This document shows, one piece after another, positions 43,607 to 55,487 of a stretch of DNA of 64,000 nucleotides (its first letter is position 1; every line of letters starts with the position of its first letter). The notes beneath the pieces were generated by a model that worked only from the letters and a program-made list of their open reading frames with translations, was not told the DNA's origin and did no database searches. Source of the DNA: Bugulina stolonifera (Eukaryota; Bryozoa; Gymnolaemata; Cheilostomatida; Bugulidae); NCBI GenBank assembly GCA_935421135.1, contig OW285195.1, positions 1,922,001 to 1,986,000 on the forward strand, written 5' to 3'. Both the position numbers and the translations under genes were made by a program.

Positions 43607-44652
43607 CAGGATGCCCAAACTTTTTGATGGATAGGGACATATTCTAGAAGCGCATCAGAGCAAGGGACACTTATTTTTTTGCTGCTGTTATTGCGATTAT
43701 TAAATGGGTAATTTTTTATGATACAAAATTATAATACGCAAATTTATTGATTCTGCTTTAACCAAAGTATAACAGGAATAGCTAGTTAATTTTGAAGTAT
43801 ACCAAAACAGAATAAAGGTAGAAACAGACTAGTGAATTATACGCCGTTATTAGCCGCGAAATGATGGTGGACAGGGCATTAAAATTGAGGGCAAAACACC
43901 CTGTTCGCCAAATATCAAGCGCGTTTAATATTTTAGGTTTAGTTCTCAATAATACTAACTTCTGATTGGCCAGCAAAACTTTTACTGCCTCCATTCTGCA
44001 CTTTCCTCTGTAAACAAAAATTCCAAATTGAGTCGCTGTTATTATGTGATGTGCACGTAGAAAACATAGATAAAATAATTGTCAGCCTTAGCACACATGC
44101 TCAGGCTAGAAATTGCATTTATGTAGAAAACATCGCTAGGATGTTGCTCAACAGAAAAAAGTTGCCATGCTGACAAAACATGATGGAGCGATGTGAAAAA
44201 TTTGCTAGTCAGATTTGGCCTTAAATGAAAATTGTAATGAATATTCTATGCATGTTACATAATACACTTGTGAATACAATTATTAGTGGGTGACATGGAA
44301 TTGTCATCATAAAGTCTACGTTTCTTTTAGTAGCTGCCTGAATTTTGTTTTTGATATACATGCAGTTCAGGCGACTGAACAAACTCTCACACAGGAATGT
44401 GCTACCAAAGAGTGTCATCAGTTTGACAGCAACTTTAGTTAATAGCGCTTTCCACTTTCCACTAGGTCAATCAGGCCAGCAATGTTTGGTCGTTTTCAAA
44501 TTGTTGACAGAAATCTACTTCACTGTCTGCTAAAATATTTTGGGATTTTTGCATGTGCATTTTTGCGTACGAAAATTGAGAAGTAATGAAGGAACACCAA
44601 AATCCATGCAAAAGGACACTGTGTCCCTTAGGGACACATTTGGGCATCCCTG
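43607..44652. mobile_element. hAT transposon remnant with 8-bp target duplication
   Basis: Ends are CAGGATGCCCAAAC at the left and GTTTGGGC-like TTTGGGCATCCCTG at the right, the hAT TIR pattern. The octamer CTCTATAG flanks both sides (43599-43606 and 44653-44660). At 1046 bp it is an internally deleted copy that keeps part of the transposase. Confidence 0.93.
44221..44418 (-). pseudogene. hAT transposase C-terminal fragment
   Basis: 65 aa. MTLFGSTFLCESLFSRLNCM matches the hAT dimerisation block (LFGSTYxCExxFSxM) of Charlie/ZBED-like transposases. The DDE core is not found, so the fragment is inactive. Confidence 0.8.
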
Positions 44653-44660
44653 CTCTATAG

Positions 44661-44879
44661 CATCTAGTTCGAACAACTAAAGTTAAAATTAGCTTGAGGC
44701 AAAAATCTTAATAAAAAATTGTGTTTTACAAAAAATTGAGAGTGTGGGGCAAGTTGAGACGCTGAAAGTGGGGCAAGTTGGGACACCATTTGTATTGATA
44801 AATTATATTTGTGAAATGATATGGATCCAAGATGACACTGCAATTTCACCTTAGCTTTAACTTAAAGTTGTTAGATGAG
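44661..44879. other. Continuation of the GGGGCAAGTTGAGAC element
   Basis: Contains the second GGGGCAAGTTGAGACG / GGGGCAAGTTGGGACA pair (44743-44783). No gene. Confidence 0.5.
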
Positions 44880-46590
44880 TCTTGGATAGCATTTGACCCA
44901 TGACTTCCCTCTATTTAACACGGTGTGTTGTGTCAGGTTCCCAGTGTAGCTTGACTTCATAGATAATTTCCCTTCATTCAGCTCAATAACTCTGGCTTCT
45001 GATATTTTAAACGAGCGGTTGACCTTTGTAAAACGCTTTACCTCTGTTTTGTACCCATTTGCTGTCCAGTCATTGTCTTAGATGAGAACGCTGCCATGGT
45101 CTGATAGTATTGTTTGGTAGTCATCTGGCAGCATGACGGTATCATGTTTTCTTATGCCATAAATGGAGAAAATGTGATAAGAGAATGGCCTGCCAAGTTA
45201 CAATAATTAAGAGTTTAGAGCTCACCTCACTCCTTCGTGTTACGTCAAGATTTAGGCTTGACCCACTGGCTGTACCTAGACATATTAAAAACCATTGCCC
45301 TCACTCTATATGCTCTGATGAAGGTAGTGTGCCATGGCAGATGAATCATATAAATGAAAGATAGGTTAATGCATCTAGATTTATTTTAGTACTCAAGAAT
45401 CTACAACTGTCTACATGGGCTAAGATATGCATTAGCGGTCTCAGGTTCGCTGATGGTAAATTCAATGTCAAAAAAGTCATATTTCTTTCCTTGCCCAATA
45501 ATCCTCATTATTTTGTAATTCGTAAAATGTTGAATTGTAAACATTTAGTTTGCGTTTGTAATAGGACGAACCAATTAGTAATTTGGGGCATGCGAGAACT
45601 TGCTGCAGGTCAAATGTTATAGATAAACAATCTGTGCTCTGTTCTAGCAATTTCCTTTCTGCGATCATGCTGTACCTTCTGTTGCTGAAGATCATCTGGC
45701 TCAGTTGTTGGCGGAGTAGCAGAATTGCAGTGCTTTTCTGCTTTGGAATAGAGAGCACAGAAATCACAGATGTCAGCAGAAGGCTGTTAAAAACCAAGAT
45801 TGTACTCTGTGTCAAAGATATGACCATAGAAATTTTGCTACACTTTTGCATGACTGAAGTCACTATTTTTGTACAGTTCATACATCTTTGTCTTACTCAG
45901 ACCTGCCTCTACATACTTTCATTTTGTGGTTTTACACTGTCAACTACCTCTTCACTGAACTTGTTATGTGGAACAGATGGTGTTGCTTTTAAACAACACC
46001 ATTTACTGCCTTAGATAGATTGTAACATACCATTCTGTCACTTATGCACAGTGCAGAAAGGAAAAACTTTTTTGCATAGTTGAATTTCAGAGTTGTCATC
46101 AGTTGGCAGGAAGTAGTGTAGGTTGTCCCCTCTTTCCTTGTCTTAATATGGCAGATTTCAATTCCCAGATACTTTGGTGAGTTGCCAGGCGATGCTCTTT
46201 AGATATTGTAGCCTACCGCATCTTTGCTTTTTACATCCACATCTCTCTCCGACTGATCTTTCTTTTACCACACCTTTAACTACGTACTTCTGTCCAGAGT
46301 TGTAGGCTTCTTTTTACGCTTCCTGCTGTTTTCATCTCTTGTTTGTTGTTACAGTGCTCGCTGCCAAATAATGTACTGCATAATGTACTGCGTATACTCT
46401 AAAATAATGATGACTAACCTGGAGGAGAAAATGTGCCGTCTCTTGCAATGATGCATTTGTGTTCACTGGCTAGGGTTGAATTTCTCCTGCAGTGGATGCT
46501 TCAGAATCAGAGTTTTCAATTTTTGCATCTCTTTCAGCATCATAGTCAGTATCCAGGTCTGAACAGTCTGGTTCGCTATGAAATTAGTCC
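44880..46590 (-). pseudogene. Multi-exon DDE-like transposase pseudogene (FDLQQ family)
   Basis: Recognisable blocks follow each other on the minus strand in several frames. About 46590-46450 has an acidic N-terminus (SDLDTDYDAERDAK). About 46310-46180 has NSGQKYVVKGVVK and CGCKKQRCG. About 45835-45745 has EYNLGF and SADICDFCALYSK. 45660-45520 has ITFDLQQVLACPKL and YYKRKLNVYNSTFYE. Scraps continue to about 44880. This order is that of a family of uncharacterised transposase-like proteins widespread in invertebrates; the Asp in FDLQQ is the likely first catalytic residue. Frameshifts and stops show it is dead. Family name not certain. Confidence 0.6.
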
Positions 46591-46673
46591 AATACAGTCA
46601 ACATTAATCTATTTTTATCTAGGATTAAATCTAGAGTGTATTTTGTTTGAGAAGGGATAGTGGTAGCACTTAC

Positions 46674-46802
46674 CATACTTCTTCCCCCCCCCCCCCCCGT
46701 CTGTTAAAGCCATTTTTTTTTCGGTCACATGGTGGATAAATTTCCATTGCCTCCTGTAAGGATTTTTCAATTTCTTGGGACCATAAGCCCCTACTCGCCC
46801 CG
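46674..46802 (-). pseudogene. TEA-domain exon, old copy A (frameshifted)
   Basis: Encodes RGLWSQEIEKSLQEAMEIYPPC, the start of a TEA DNA-binding domain (TEAD/Scalloped family; family consensus W-S-x-D-I-E and IYPPCGR). The splice donor TATG/GTAAGT is intact, and flanking intron sequence matches the main array. An A9 run after PPCD shifts the frame, and a C15/G15 tract has expanded just before the donor. The 5' part of the exon seen in copy B is missing; AACAACAG could act as acceptor. Confidence 0.75.
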
Positions 46803-46815
46803 CTGTTGTTAGTAT

Positions 46816-46866
46816 GAGAATTATAATTCCCTATATTATTAGAAAGTTTGAAAAATTGATAACGTG
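46816..46866. repeat. Intron repeat shared with 47990-48042
   Basis: AGAATTATAATTCCCTATAT with the following TTATTAGAAAGTTTGAAAA occurs in both places, evidence for an old duplication of the TEA-exon unit. Confidence 0.85.
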
Positions 46867-47642
46867 TCGCAGAAAAGCTTATTCCGAAATTTAGCCTCTT
46901 GAATGTATTCTTGTAGACCTTTATATCGTTTTGACGTTTAGTATTGCCAAGTATTGTAAGAATTGCAAACATGTTTGCCTGAAAATACCTTTGTTGTTCA
47001 TAACTTACTAAATTCACATGTCAATAGATAGGATAAGCAATAAAATTTGGATAAAACCATTAATTTGATAAATTGACATGTCTTGACTTGCTTGCTAGCA
47101 CCTACAACGTAGCTGTAAGTAGGTGAGTAACTATTGTAAATATCTTACTTGTTTTTTTTCCTTTCTGGAAAGCATCTGTAGATGGCTACTTATTTGACTT
47201 TCACTAACTGTTTTGCCGGTCTGATTTTGGATGTGTTTTGCTATCAACTGAATCCTACCTGCAAATCATCCATAAATGTGAAATATGCGCAGTAAATCCG
47301 AACTATGAAGTACTAATGAACTCTCGGTATAAGTTCTTCGCATGAGCAGATAAAACATTTCCTACTGCATCTACATGTATGGCCATAATATTATAATATG
47401 TCGGTATTATTGTTAATCTACCTATAATGACTAATAATATTCAATGTATAACCAGATGACAGTTGGAAAGTACCAAGAGCTCATGATAGACCAGGGAAAT
47501 GAAAATACACAATACTCAAAGTTGCATGGCATTTCAATGGTCATTAAAATTAAAAATATCACCTCATTGTAAAGGTTAAGGCAATGTCTCATCAATAATC
47601 TGTTACTTAACAGCATATTAATGTGATAACATATTCAATTAC
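46867..47642. other. Intron-like spacer between TEA-exon copies A and B
   Basis: AT-rich, no gene recognised. 47089-47178 (GCTAGCACCTACAACGTAGC and following) is repeated at 48589-48678, about 1.5 kb away, marking the older duplicated unit. Confidence 0.6.
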
Positions 47643-47804
47643 GCATATTTCACTCCACCTTCTGCTAAAGCCATCTTTTTTCTTCCACATGGTGGATAAA
47701 GTGCTAAAGCCTCTTTCAGTGAGTTTTCAATTTCCAGGGACCATAGGCCCCTACTTGTCCCGCTGTTCGCTGCACCAGCACCAACTATTCCAGACATAGT
47801 TAAA
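47643..47804 (-). CDS. TEA-domain exon, old copy B
   Basis: Open exon with a good acceptor (TTTTTCTACAG) at its 5' side, ATG at 47797 (MSGIVGAGAAN) and GLWSLEIENSLKEALALYPP plus CGRKK. It aligns with the start of the TEA domain of TEAD/Scalloped factors. Compared with the array copies it has about 14 extra residues before the domain. The donor has changed from TATG/GTAAGT to TATGCGTAATT, so splicing would shift by one base and change phase; it may be inactive. It is the least distant copy from the family consensus (IYPPCGR). Confidence 0.7.
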
Positions 47805-48671
47805 CTGTAGAAAAATGGAGATGACACGTCCATTTATGACAATCAAGACAAAAGAAATGAAAGGCTGAGACTAAACTGGGTACGAGTTTTACAATGGGGA
47901 AATCTATTCAATACCCGCAATGTCAATACTAGTGCAACCCATTGATAAAGAAGAGGGGTAACTTTAAAAGATACTAAAAGCTCACACATAAGAATTATAA
48001 TTCCCTATATTATTAGAAAGTTTGAAAACTTGATAACGTGTCAATATTTGTGCAGCATCCATTTTTCTTGCCCTTGTTGAATTTCCCTCCATAATAATAA
48101 TGCACAAAGTATTGAAGAGCAGAAGGCTGCATCATTGTTATTTGATTGGTCAGTTGCATTGTTTTGATTGGCTGACCAATTAGATGGTTTGAGAACTGAG
48201 AGTACACATTGGTAAAAGGCAATTGACTGGTTTGTAACATTGATAACTCAGCAATGAATAAGATTTGAATAAAAAAAGTTCACACATCACTATAGAGATA
48301 ACTGAGAAACATAGAATTATGCCCTTATCTCAAATTTTATGGTTTGAGAACTAGGCCAGCGATTAGGTTTAGTCAAGGTTTCGCTTTTCATGCAGTTAGA
48401 TAAAGCTTTATCAATGCAATCGAGAGTAAGATAGGGTTTTATATTTTTCAATTACAAATTTAGAGAGGCAGTAAGTATATTTTATATTGTCTAAAGCACA
48501 GGAAAGAAAAAAAAAGGAAAGGGGTAATCAAGTAATGTACTACTACAGCACACAGTAGTTAGTAAGTAAGGTTTACCAGTCTATCTGCTTGCTAGCACCT
48601 ACAACGTAGCTGTAAGTAGGCGAGTAACTATTGTAAATATCTTACTTGTTTTTTTTTCTTTCTGGAAAGCA
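47805..48671. other. Intron-like spacer before the homogeneous array
   Basis: No gene recognised. Contains the repeats 47990-48042 and 48589-48678 shared with the copy A surroundings. An ORF on the minus strand at 48013-48240 shows no recognisable domain. Confidence 0.55.
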
Positions 48672-48877
48672 TCTTTCTGGTGGTTTCTTTGTGAGCATTT
48701 CATATAGACTAGATCGGCATATGCCACGCTGACAAAGTTCCACAGTTTACAAACCTTCAGCTGTACTGAATGTGAGCCATCTGTGGGATACCACTATGAA
48801 CTTATCCAAACATTTTTATCTGGGATTAAATCTAGAGTGTCTGTTGTTTTCTTCGAAGGGATAGTGGTAGCACTTAC

Positions 48878-49004
48878 CATACTGCTTTCCGTCTTCGGTT
48901 GTTCGTTTTTTCCCACATGGTGGATAAATAACAATGGCCTTTTGCAAAGCCTTTTCAATGTCGTCCGACCATGAAATGTGTCCTGTTCCAGACATATTTA
49001 GATA
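48878..49004 (-). CDS. TEA-domain exon, array copy 1
   Basis: The 127-nt exon is bounded by CATGCAG/TATC and CAGTATG/GTAAGT. From its ATG (48995) it encodes 39 residues plus one base, the N-terminal third of a TEA DNA-binding domain: WSDDIEKALQKA, VIYPPCGKK, then DGKQYG. The known family has W-S-x-D-I-E, IYPPCGR and KMYG, with an exon boundary at the same place in TEAD genes. The rest of the domain (helices 2 and 3, with the QVSSHIQ motif) is not found in the window. This copy has HIS and AIVI at the variable positions 6-8 and 20-23. It could be a first coding exon of a TEAD-like gene, one of many alternative exons, or a dead amplified exon. Confidence 0.8.
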
Positions 49005-49290
49005 CTGCATGATAGATGATGATGATGATGATTATGTTGAAGCTACGGCCTCAGATGATAGACTAGAAACACTACAATGACATGATTCATATCAATAAAA
49101 TAAATTTTATATCCTGTCATTGTTATTAATCAAGTCATTTTATTACTTATATGTGCACATCAAAATAATGTTGATGGTGTTGCCTGTGTAATTTTAATCA
49201 ATTCTGTCTCACATGCTTCTCACATTGTGAATAGCAGCTTTAAGTGAATGCCATAGCACCCCACCATTTCCAGTTTGGAGGCTCAATCTT

Positions 49291-49375
49291 AGTTGCCAAT
49301 TCCTGCTCTTTCTCTTTTTTCCTTCCAGTATCCCTCAGGCTTCTTCATTTAGTTTGTCCCATGCAGACTGTTGAG
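49291..49375 (-). other. Possible second piece of a MADF-like coding remnant
   Basis: After an acceptor-like TTTACTCAACAG the minus strand reads SAWDKLNEEA, then TGA. MADF domains have an AWxxIxxE element at this distance. Repeated in all units; weak evidence. Confidence 0.25.
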
Positions 49376-49628
49376 TAAATATTTTTTCTCTCTTAATGTA
49401 TTTGCCACATTGCAATACAGAAAAGTTGTCTACTCACCAATTCAACAAAAGCCATGGGTAGGCAAATCTAAATAGTTACATAGTCTGCGCACCTATAACT
49501 AATAATGGGAGAATACTCTTAGGGATTCAACCCCTTTGTTCGTTCTTTAGATTAAAACCTGCACTATTCAAAGAATATATTGAAACATGCAGGTTCAAAT
49601 ATTTTTATTTGATATGTGATGCATTCAA

Positions 49629-49805
49629 TCAAGTGTTTCCTATTCTAACACGTGCCTGATGGACTAGAGCCGAATTGTTTATTAAGAACCGAAACAATAT
49701 TTTACAAATTATTCTCCTTGATCCTTCTTGTAGCTGAGATTTTTGCCACAGAACTGGTCTCTGTTGTATAAGCTCAATCAGCATAGCAATGCAGTTGTCA
49801 TCCAT
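49629..49805 (-). other. 58-aa MADF-like ORF in array unit
   Basis: Starts MDDNCIAMLIELIQQRPVLW; LIELxxxRPVLWxKS is the beginning of MADF (Myb/SANT-like) DNA-binding domains. The rest does not match and stops after HQARVRIGNT. The same ORF recurs at the same place in the other units. It may be an exon or a relic of a transposon gene; low confidence. Confidence 0.35.
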
Positions 49806-50500
49806 GGTTAGTAGAATGTTATGTATTACAAAGTTATATTAATAATTAATTTTTATTTCACTTAAGTTTTATTTAAAAATATTATAAAATCAACTGCTAG
49901 CAGCTTGTTAAAGCGTAGACATAAAAACCGTCTGCAATATGCATCCAGCTCTAGTCAATCAACACTCGATTCACATTTTGTAACGTAAAAAAACTATAAT
50001 ATGCAATAAACTTGCGATTTTGCAGAAGTTCAACATCAGTAATCACAAAACGCAAAATTTATGAGGTTCACATAAATTTTGCAGCCGTGTAGCAAACTCT
50101 TTAGACTGGAGTTTTTCTTTTTTGAGCACCTCCTCATAGCATCCAGTCAAACTGTTGAGTTGTCTTAGTTTCGCGCACCTTTCTATTAGACAAAACCATG
50201 CATCTTTAAAATACTAACACTTATATTCTAATGTTTTGAGATATAAGGTAATGCCTGTTTTAAACCATTCGGCGCAAGTTCATTTGTAGAGGTCTCTTTC
50301 TGGTGGTTTCTTTGTGAGCATTTCATATAGACTAGATCGGCATATGCCACGCTGACAAAGTTCCACAGTTTACAAACCTTCAGCTGTACTGAATGTGAGC
50401 CATCTGTGGGATACCACTATGAACTTATCCAAACATTTTTATCTGGGATTAAATCTAGAGTGTCTGTTGTTTTCTTCGAAGGGATAGTGGTAGCACTTAC

Positions 50501-50627
50501 CATACTGCTTTCCGTCTTCGGTTGTTCGTTTTTTCCCACATGGTGGATAAATAACCATGGCCTTTTGCAAAGCCTTTTCAATGTCGTCCGACCATAAAAT
50601 GTGTCCTGTTCCAGACATATTTAGATA
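50501..50627 (-). CDS. TEA-domain exon, array copy 2
   Basis: As copy 1, with HIL and AMVI at the variable positions. Splice signals identical. Confidence 0.8.
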
Positions 50628-52120
50628 CTGCATGATAGATGATGATGATGATTATGTTGAAGCTACGGCTTCAGATGATAGACTAGAAACACTACAATGA
50701 CATGATTCATATCAATAAAATAAATTTTATATCCTGTCATTGTTATTAATCAAGTCATTTTATTACTTATATGTGCACATCAAAATAATGTTGATGGTGT
50801 TGCCTGTGTAATTTTAATCAATTCTGTCTCACATGCTTCTCACATTGTGAATAGCAGCTTTAAGTGAATGCCATAGCACCCCACCATTTCCAGTTTGGAG
50901 GCTCAATCTTAGTTGCCAATTCCTGCTCTTTCTCTTTTTTCCTTCCAGTATCCCTCAGGCTTCTTCATTTAGTTTGTCCCATGCAGACTGTTGAGTAAAT
51001 ATTTTTTCTCTCTTAATGTATTTGCCACATTGCAATACAGAAAAGTTGTCTACTCACCAATTCAACAAAAGCCATGGGTAGGCAAATCTAAATAGTTACA
51101 TAGTCTGCGCACCTATAACTAATAATGGGAGAATACTCTTAGGGATTCAACCCCTTTGTTCGTTCTTTAGATTGAAACCTGCACTATTCAAAGAATATAT
51201 TGAAACATGCAGGTTCAAATGTTTTTATTTGATATGTGATGCATTCAATCAAGTGTTTCCTATTCTAACACGTGCCTGATAGACTAGAGCCGAATTGTTT
51301 ATTAAGAACCGAAACAATATTTTACAAATTATTCTCCTTGATCCTTCTTGTAGCTGAGATTTTTGCCACAGAACTGGTCTCTGTTGTATAAGCTCAATCA
51401 GCATAGCAATGCAGTTGTCATCCATGGTTAGTAGAATGTTATGTATTACAAAGTTATATTAATAATTAATTTTTATTTCACTTAAGTTTTATTTAAAAAT
51501 ATTATAAAATCAACTGCTAGCAGCTTGTTAAAGCGTAGACATAAAAACCGTCTGCAATATGCATCCAGCTCTAGTCAATCAACACTCGATTCACATTTTG
51601 TAACGTAAAAAAACTATAATATGCAATAAACTTGCGATTTTGCAGAAGTTCAACATCAGTAATCACAAAACGCAAAATTTATGAGGTTCACATAAATTTT
51701 GCAGCCGTGTAGCAAACTCTTTAGACTGGAGTTTTTCTTTTTTGAGCACCTCCTCATAGCATCCAGTCAAACTGTTGAGTTGTCTTAGTTTCGCGCACCT
51801 TTCTATTAGACAAAACCATGCATCTTTAAAATACTAACACTTATATTCTAATGTTTTGAGATATAAGGTAATGCCTGTTTTAAACCATTCGGCGCAAGTT
51901 CATTTGTAGAGGTCTCTTTCTGGTGGTTTCTTTGTGAGCATTTCATATAGACTAGATCGGCATATGCCACGCTGACAAAGTTCCACAGTTTACAAACCTT
52001 CAGCTGTACTGAATGTGAGCCATCTGTGGGATACCACTATGAACTTATCCAAACATTTTTATCTGGGATTAAATCTAGAGTGTCTGTTGTTTTCTTCGAA
52101 GGGATAGTGGTAGCACTTAC

Positions 52121-52247
52121 CATACTGCTTTCCGTCTTCGGTTGTTCGTTTTTTCCCACATGGTGGATAAATAACCATGGCCTTTTGCAAAGCCTTTTCA
52201 ATGTCGTCCGACCATAAAATGTGTCCTGTTCCAGACATATTTAGATA
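52121..52247 (-). CDS. TEA-domain exon, array copy 3
   Basis: Same protein as copy 2; the neighbouring GAT microsatellite differs by one base pattern. Confidence 0.8.
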
Positions 52248-53740
52248 CTGCATGATAGATGATGATGATGATGATGTTGAAGCTACGGCCTCAGATGATA
52301 GACTAGAAACACTACAATGACATGATTCATATCAATAAAATAAATTTTATATCCTGTCATTGTTATTAATCAAGTCATTTTATTACTTATATGTGCACAT
52401 CAAAATAATGTTGATGGTGTTGCCTGTGTAATTTTAATCAATTCTGTCTCACATGCTTCTCACATTGTGAATAGCAGCTTTAAGTGAATGCCATAGCACC
52501 CCACCATTTCCAGTTTGGAGGCTCAATCTTAGTTGCCAATTCCTGCTCTTTCTCTTTTTTCCTTCCAGTATCCCTCAGGCTTCTTCATTTAGTTTGTCCC
52601 ATGCAGACTGTTGAGTAAATATTTTTTCTCTCTTAATGTATTTGCCACATTGCAATACAGAAAAGTTGTCTACTCACCAATTCAACAAAAGCCATGGGTA
52701 GGCAAATCTAAATAGTTACATAGTCTGCTCACCTATAACTAATAATGGGAGAATACTCTTAGGGATTCAACCCCTTTGTTCGTTCTTTAGATTAAAACCT
52801 GCACTATTCAAAGAATATATTGAAACATGCAGGTTCAAATATTTTTATTTGATATGTGATGCATTCAATCAAGTGTTTCCTATTCTAACACGTGCCTGAT
52901 AGACTAGAGCCGAATTGTTTATTAAGAACCGAAACAATATTTTACAAATTATTCTCCTTGATCCTTCTTGTAGCTGAGATTTTTGCCACAGAACTGGTCT
53001 CTGTTGTATAAGCTCAATCAGCATAGCAATGCAGTTGTCATCCATGGTTAGTAGAATGTTATGTATTACAAAGTTATATTAATAATTAATTTTTATTTCA
53101 CTTAAGTTTTATTTAAAAATATTATAAAATCAACTGCTAGCAGCTTGTTAAAGCGTAGACATAAAAACCGTCTGCAATATGCATCCAGCTCTAGTCAATC
53201 AACACTCGATTCACATTTTGTAACGTAAAAAAACTATAATATGCAATAAACTTGCGATTTTGCAGAAGTTCAACATCAGTAATCACAAAACGCATAATTT
53301 ATGAGGTTCACATAAATTTTGCAGCCGTGTAGCAAACTCTTTAGACTGGAGTTTTTCTTTTTTGAGCACCTCCTCATAGCATCCAGTCAAACTGTTGAGT
53401 TGTCTTAGTTTCGCGCACCTTTCTATTAGACAAAACCATGCATCTTTAAAATACTAACACTTATATTCTAATGTTTTGAGATATAAGGTAATGCCTGTTT
53501 TAAACCATTCGGCGCAAGTTCATTTGTAGAGGTCTCTTTCTGGTGGTTTCTTTGTGAGCATTTCATATAGACTAGATCGGCATATGCCACGCTGACAAAG
53601 TTCCACAGTTTACAAACCTTCAGCTGTACTGAATGTGAGCCATCTGTGGGATACCACTATGAACTTATCCAAACATTTTTATCTGGGATTAAATCTAGAG
53701 TGTCTGTTGTTTTCTTCGAAGGGATAGTGGTAGCACTTAC

Positions 53741-53867
53741 CATACTGCTTTCCGTCTTCGGTTGTTCGTTTTTTCCCACATGGTGGATAAATAACCATGG
53801 CCTTTTGCAAAGCCTTTTCAATGTCGTCCGACCATAAAATGTGTCCTGTTCCAGACATATTTAGATA
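53741..53867 (-). CDS. TEA-domain exon, array copy 4
   Basis: Same protein as copy 2, splice signals intact. Confidence 0.8.
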
Positions 53868-55360
53868 CTGCATGATAGATGATGATGATGATTATGTTGA
53901 AGCTACGGCCTCAGATGATAGACTAGAAACACTACAATGACATGATTCATATCAATAAAATAAATTTTATATCCTGTCATTGTTATTAATCAAGTCATTT
54001 TATTACTTATATGTGCACATCAAAATAATGTTGATGGTGTTGCCTGTGTAATTTTAATCAATTCTGTCTCACATGCTTCTCACATTGTGAATAGCAGCTT
54101 TAAGTGAATGCCATAGCACCCCACCATTTCCAGTTTGGAGGCTCAATCTTAGTTGCCAATTCCTGCTCTTTCTCTTTTTTCCTTCCAGTATCCCTCAGGC
54201 TTCTTCATTTAGTTTGTCCCATGCAGACTGTTGAGTAAATATTTTTTCTCTCTTAATGTATTTGCCACATTGCAATACAGAAAAGTTGTCTACTCACCAA
54301 TTCAACAAAAGCCATGGGTAGGCAAATCTAAATAGTTACATAGTCTGCGCACCTATAACTAATAATGGGAGAATACTCTTAGGGATTCAACCCCTTTGTT
54401 CGTTCTTTAGATTGAAACCTGCACTATTCAAAGAATATATTGAAACATGCAGGTTCAAATGTTTTTATTTGATATGTGATGCATTCAATCAAGTGTTTCC
54501 TATTCTAACACGTGCCTGATAGACTAGAGCCGAATTGTTTATTAAGAACCGAAACAATATTTTACAAATTATTCTCCTTGATCCTTCTTGTAGCTGAGAT
54601 TTTTGCCACAGAACTGGTCTCTGTTGTATAAGCTCAATCAGCATAGCAATGCAGTTGTCATCCATGGTTAGTAGAATGTTATGTATTACAAAGTTATATT
54701 AATAATTAATTTTTATTTCACTTAAGTTTTATTTAAAAATATTATAAAATCAACTGCTAGCAGCTTGTTAAAGCGTAGACATAAAAACCGTCTGCAATAT
54801 GCATCCAGCTCTAGTCAATCAACACTCGATTCACATTTTGTAACGTAAAAAAACTATAATATGCAATAAACTTGCGATTTTGCAGAAGTTCAACATCAGT
54901 AATCACAAAACGCAAAATTTATGAGGTTCACATAAATTTTGCAGCCGTGTAGCAAACTCTTTAGACTGGAGTTTTTCTTTTTTGAGCACCTCCTCATAGC
55001 ATCCAGTCAAACTGTTGAGTTGTCTTAGTTTCGCGCACCTTTCTATTAGACAAAACCATGCATCTTTAAAATACTAACACTTATATTCTAATGTTTTGAG
55101 ATATAAGGTAATGCCTGTTTTAAACCATTCGGCGCAAGTTCATTTGTAGAGGTCTCTTTCTGGTGGTTTCTTTGTGAGCATTTCATATAGACTAGATCGG
55201 CATATGCCACGCTGACAAAGTTCCACAGTTTACAAACCTTCAGCTGTACTGAATGTGAGCCATCTGTGGGATACCACTATGAACTTATCCAAACATTTTT
55301 ATCTGGGATTAAATCTAGAGTGTCTGTTGTTTTCTTCGAAGGGATAGTGGTAGCACTTAC

Positions 55361-55487
55361 CATACTGCTTTCCGTCTTCGGTTGTTCGTTTTTTCCCACA
55401 TGGTGGATAAATAACCATGGCCTTTTGCAAAGCCTTTTCAATGTCGTCCGACCATAAAATGTGTCCTGTTCCAGACATATTTAGATA
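55361..55487 (-). CDS. TEA-domain exon, array copy 5
   Basis: Same protein as copy 2, splice signals intact. Confidence 0.8.

Noticed and set aside
48783..48974. 63-aa hydrophobic plus-strand ORF repeated in every 1.62-kb unit
   Set aside because: Antisense shadow of the TEA exon and adjoining intron; its conservation only reflects unit identity.
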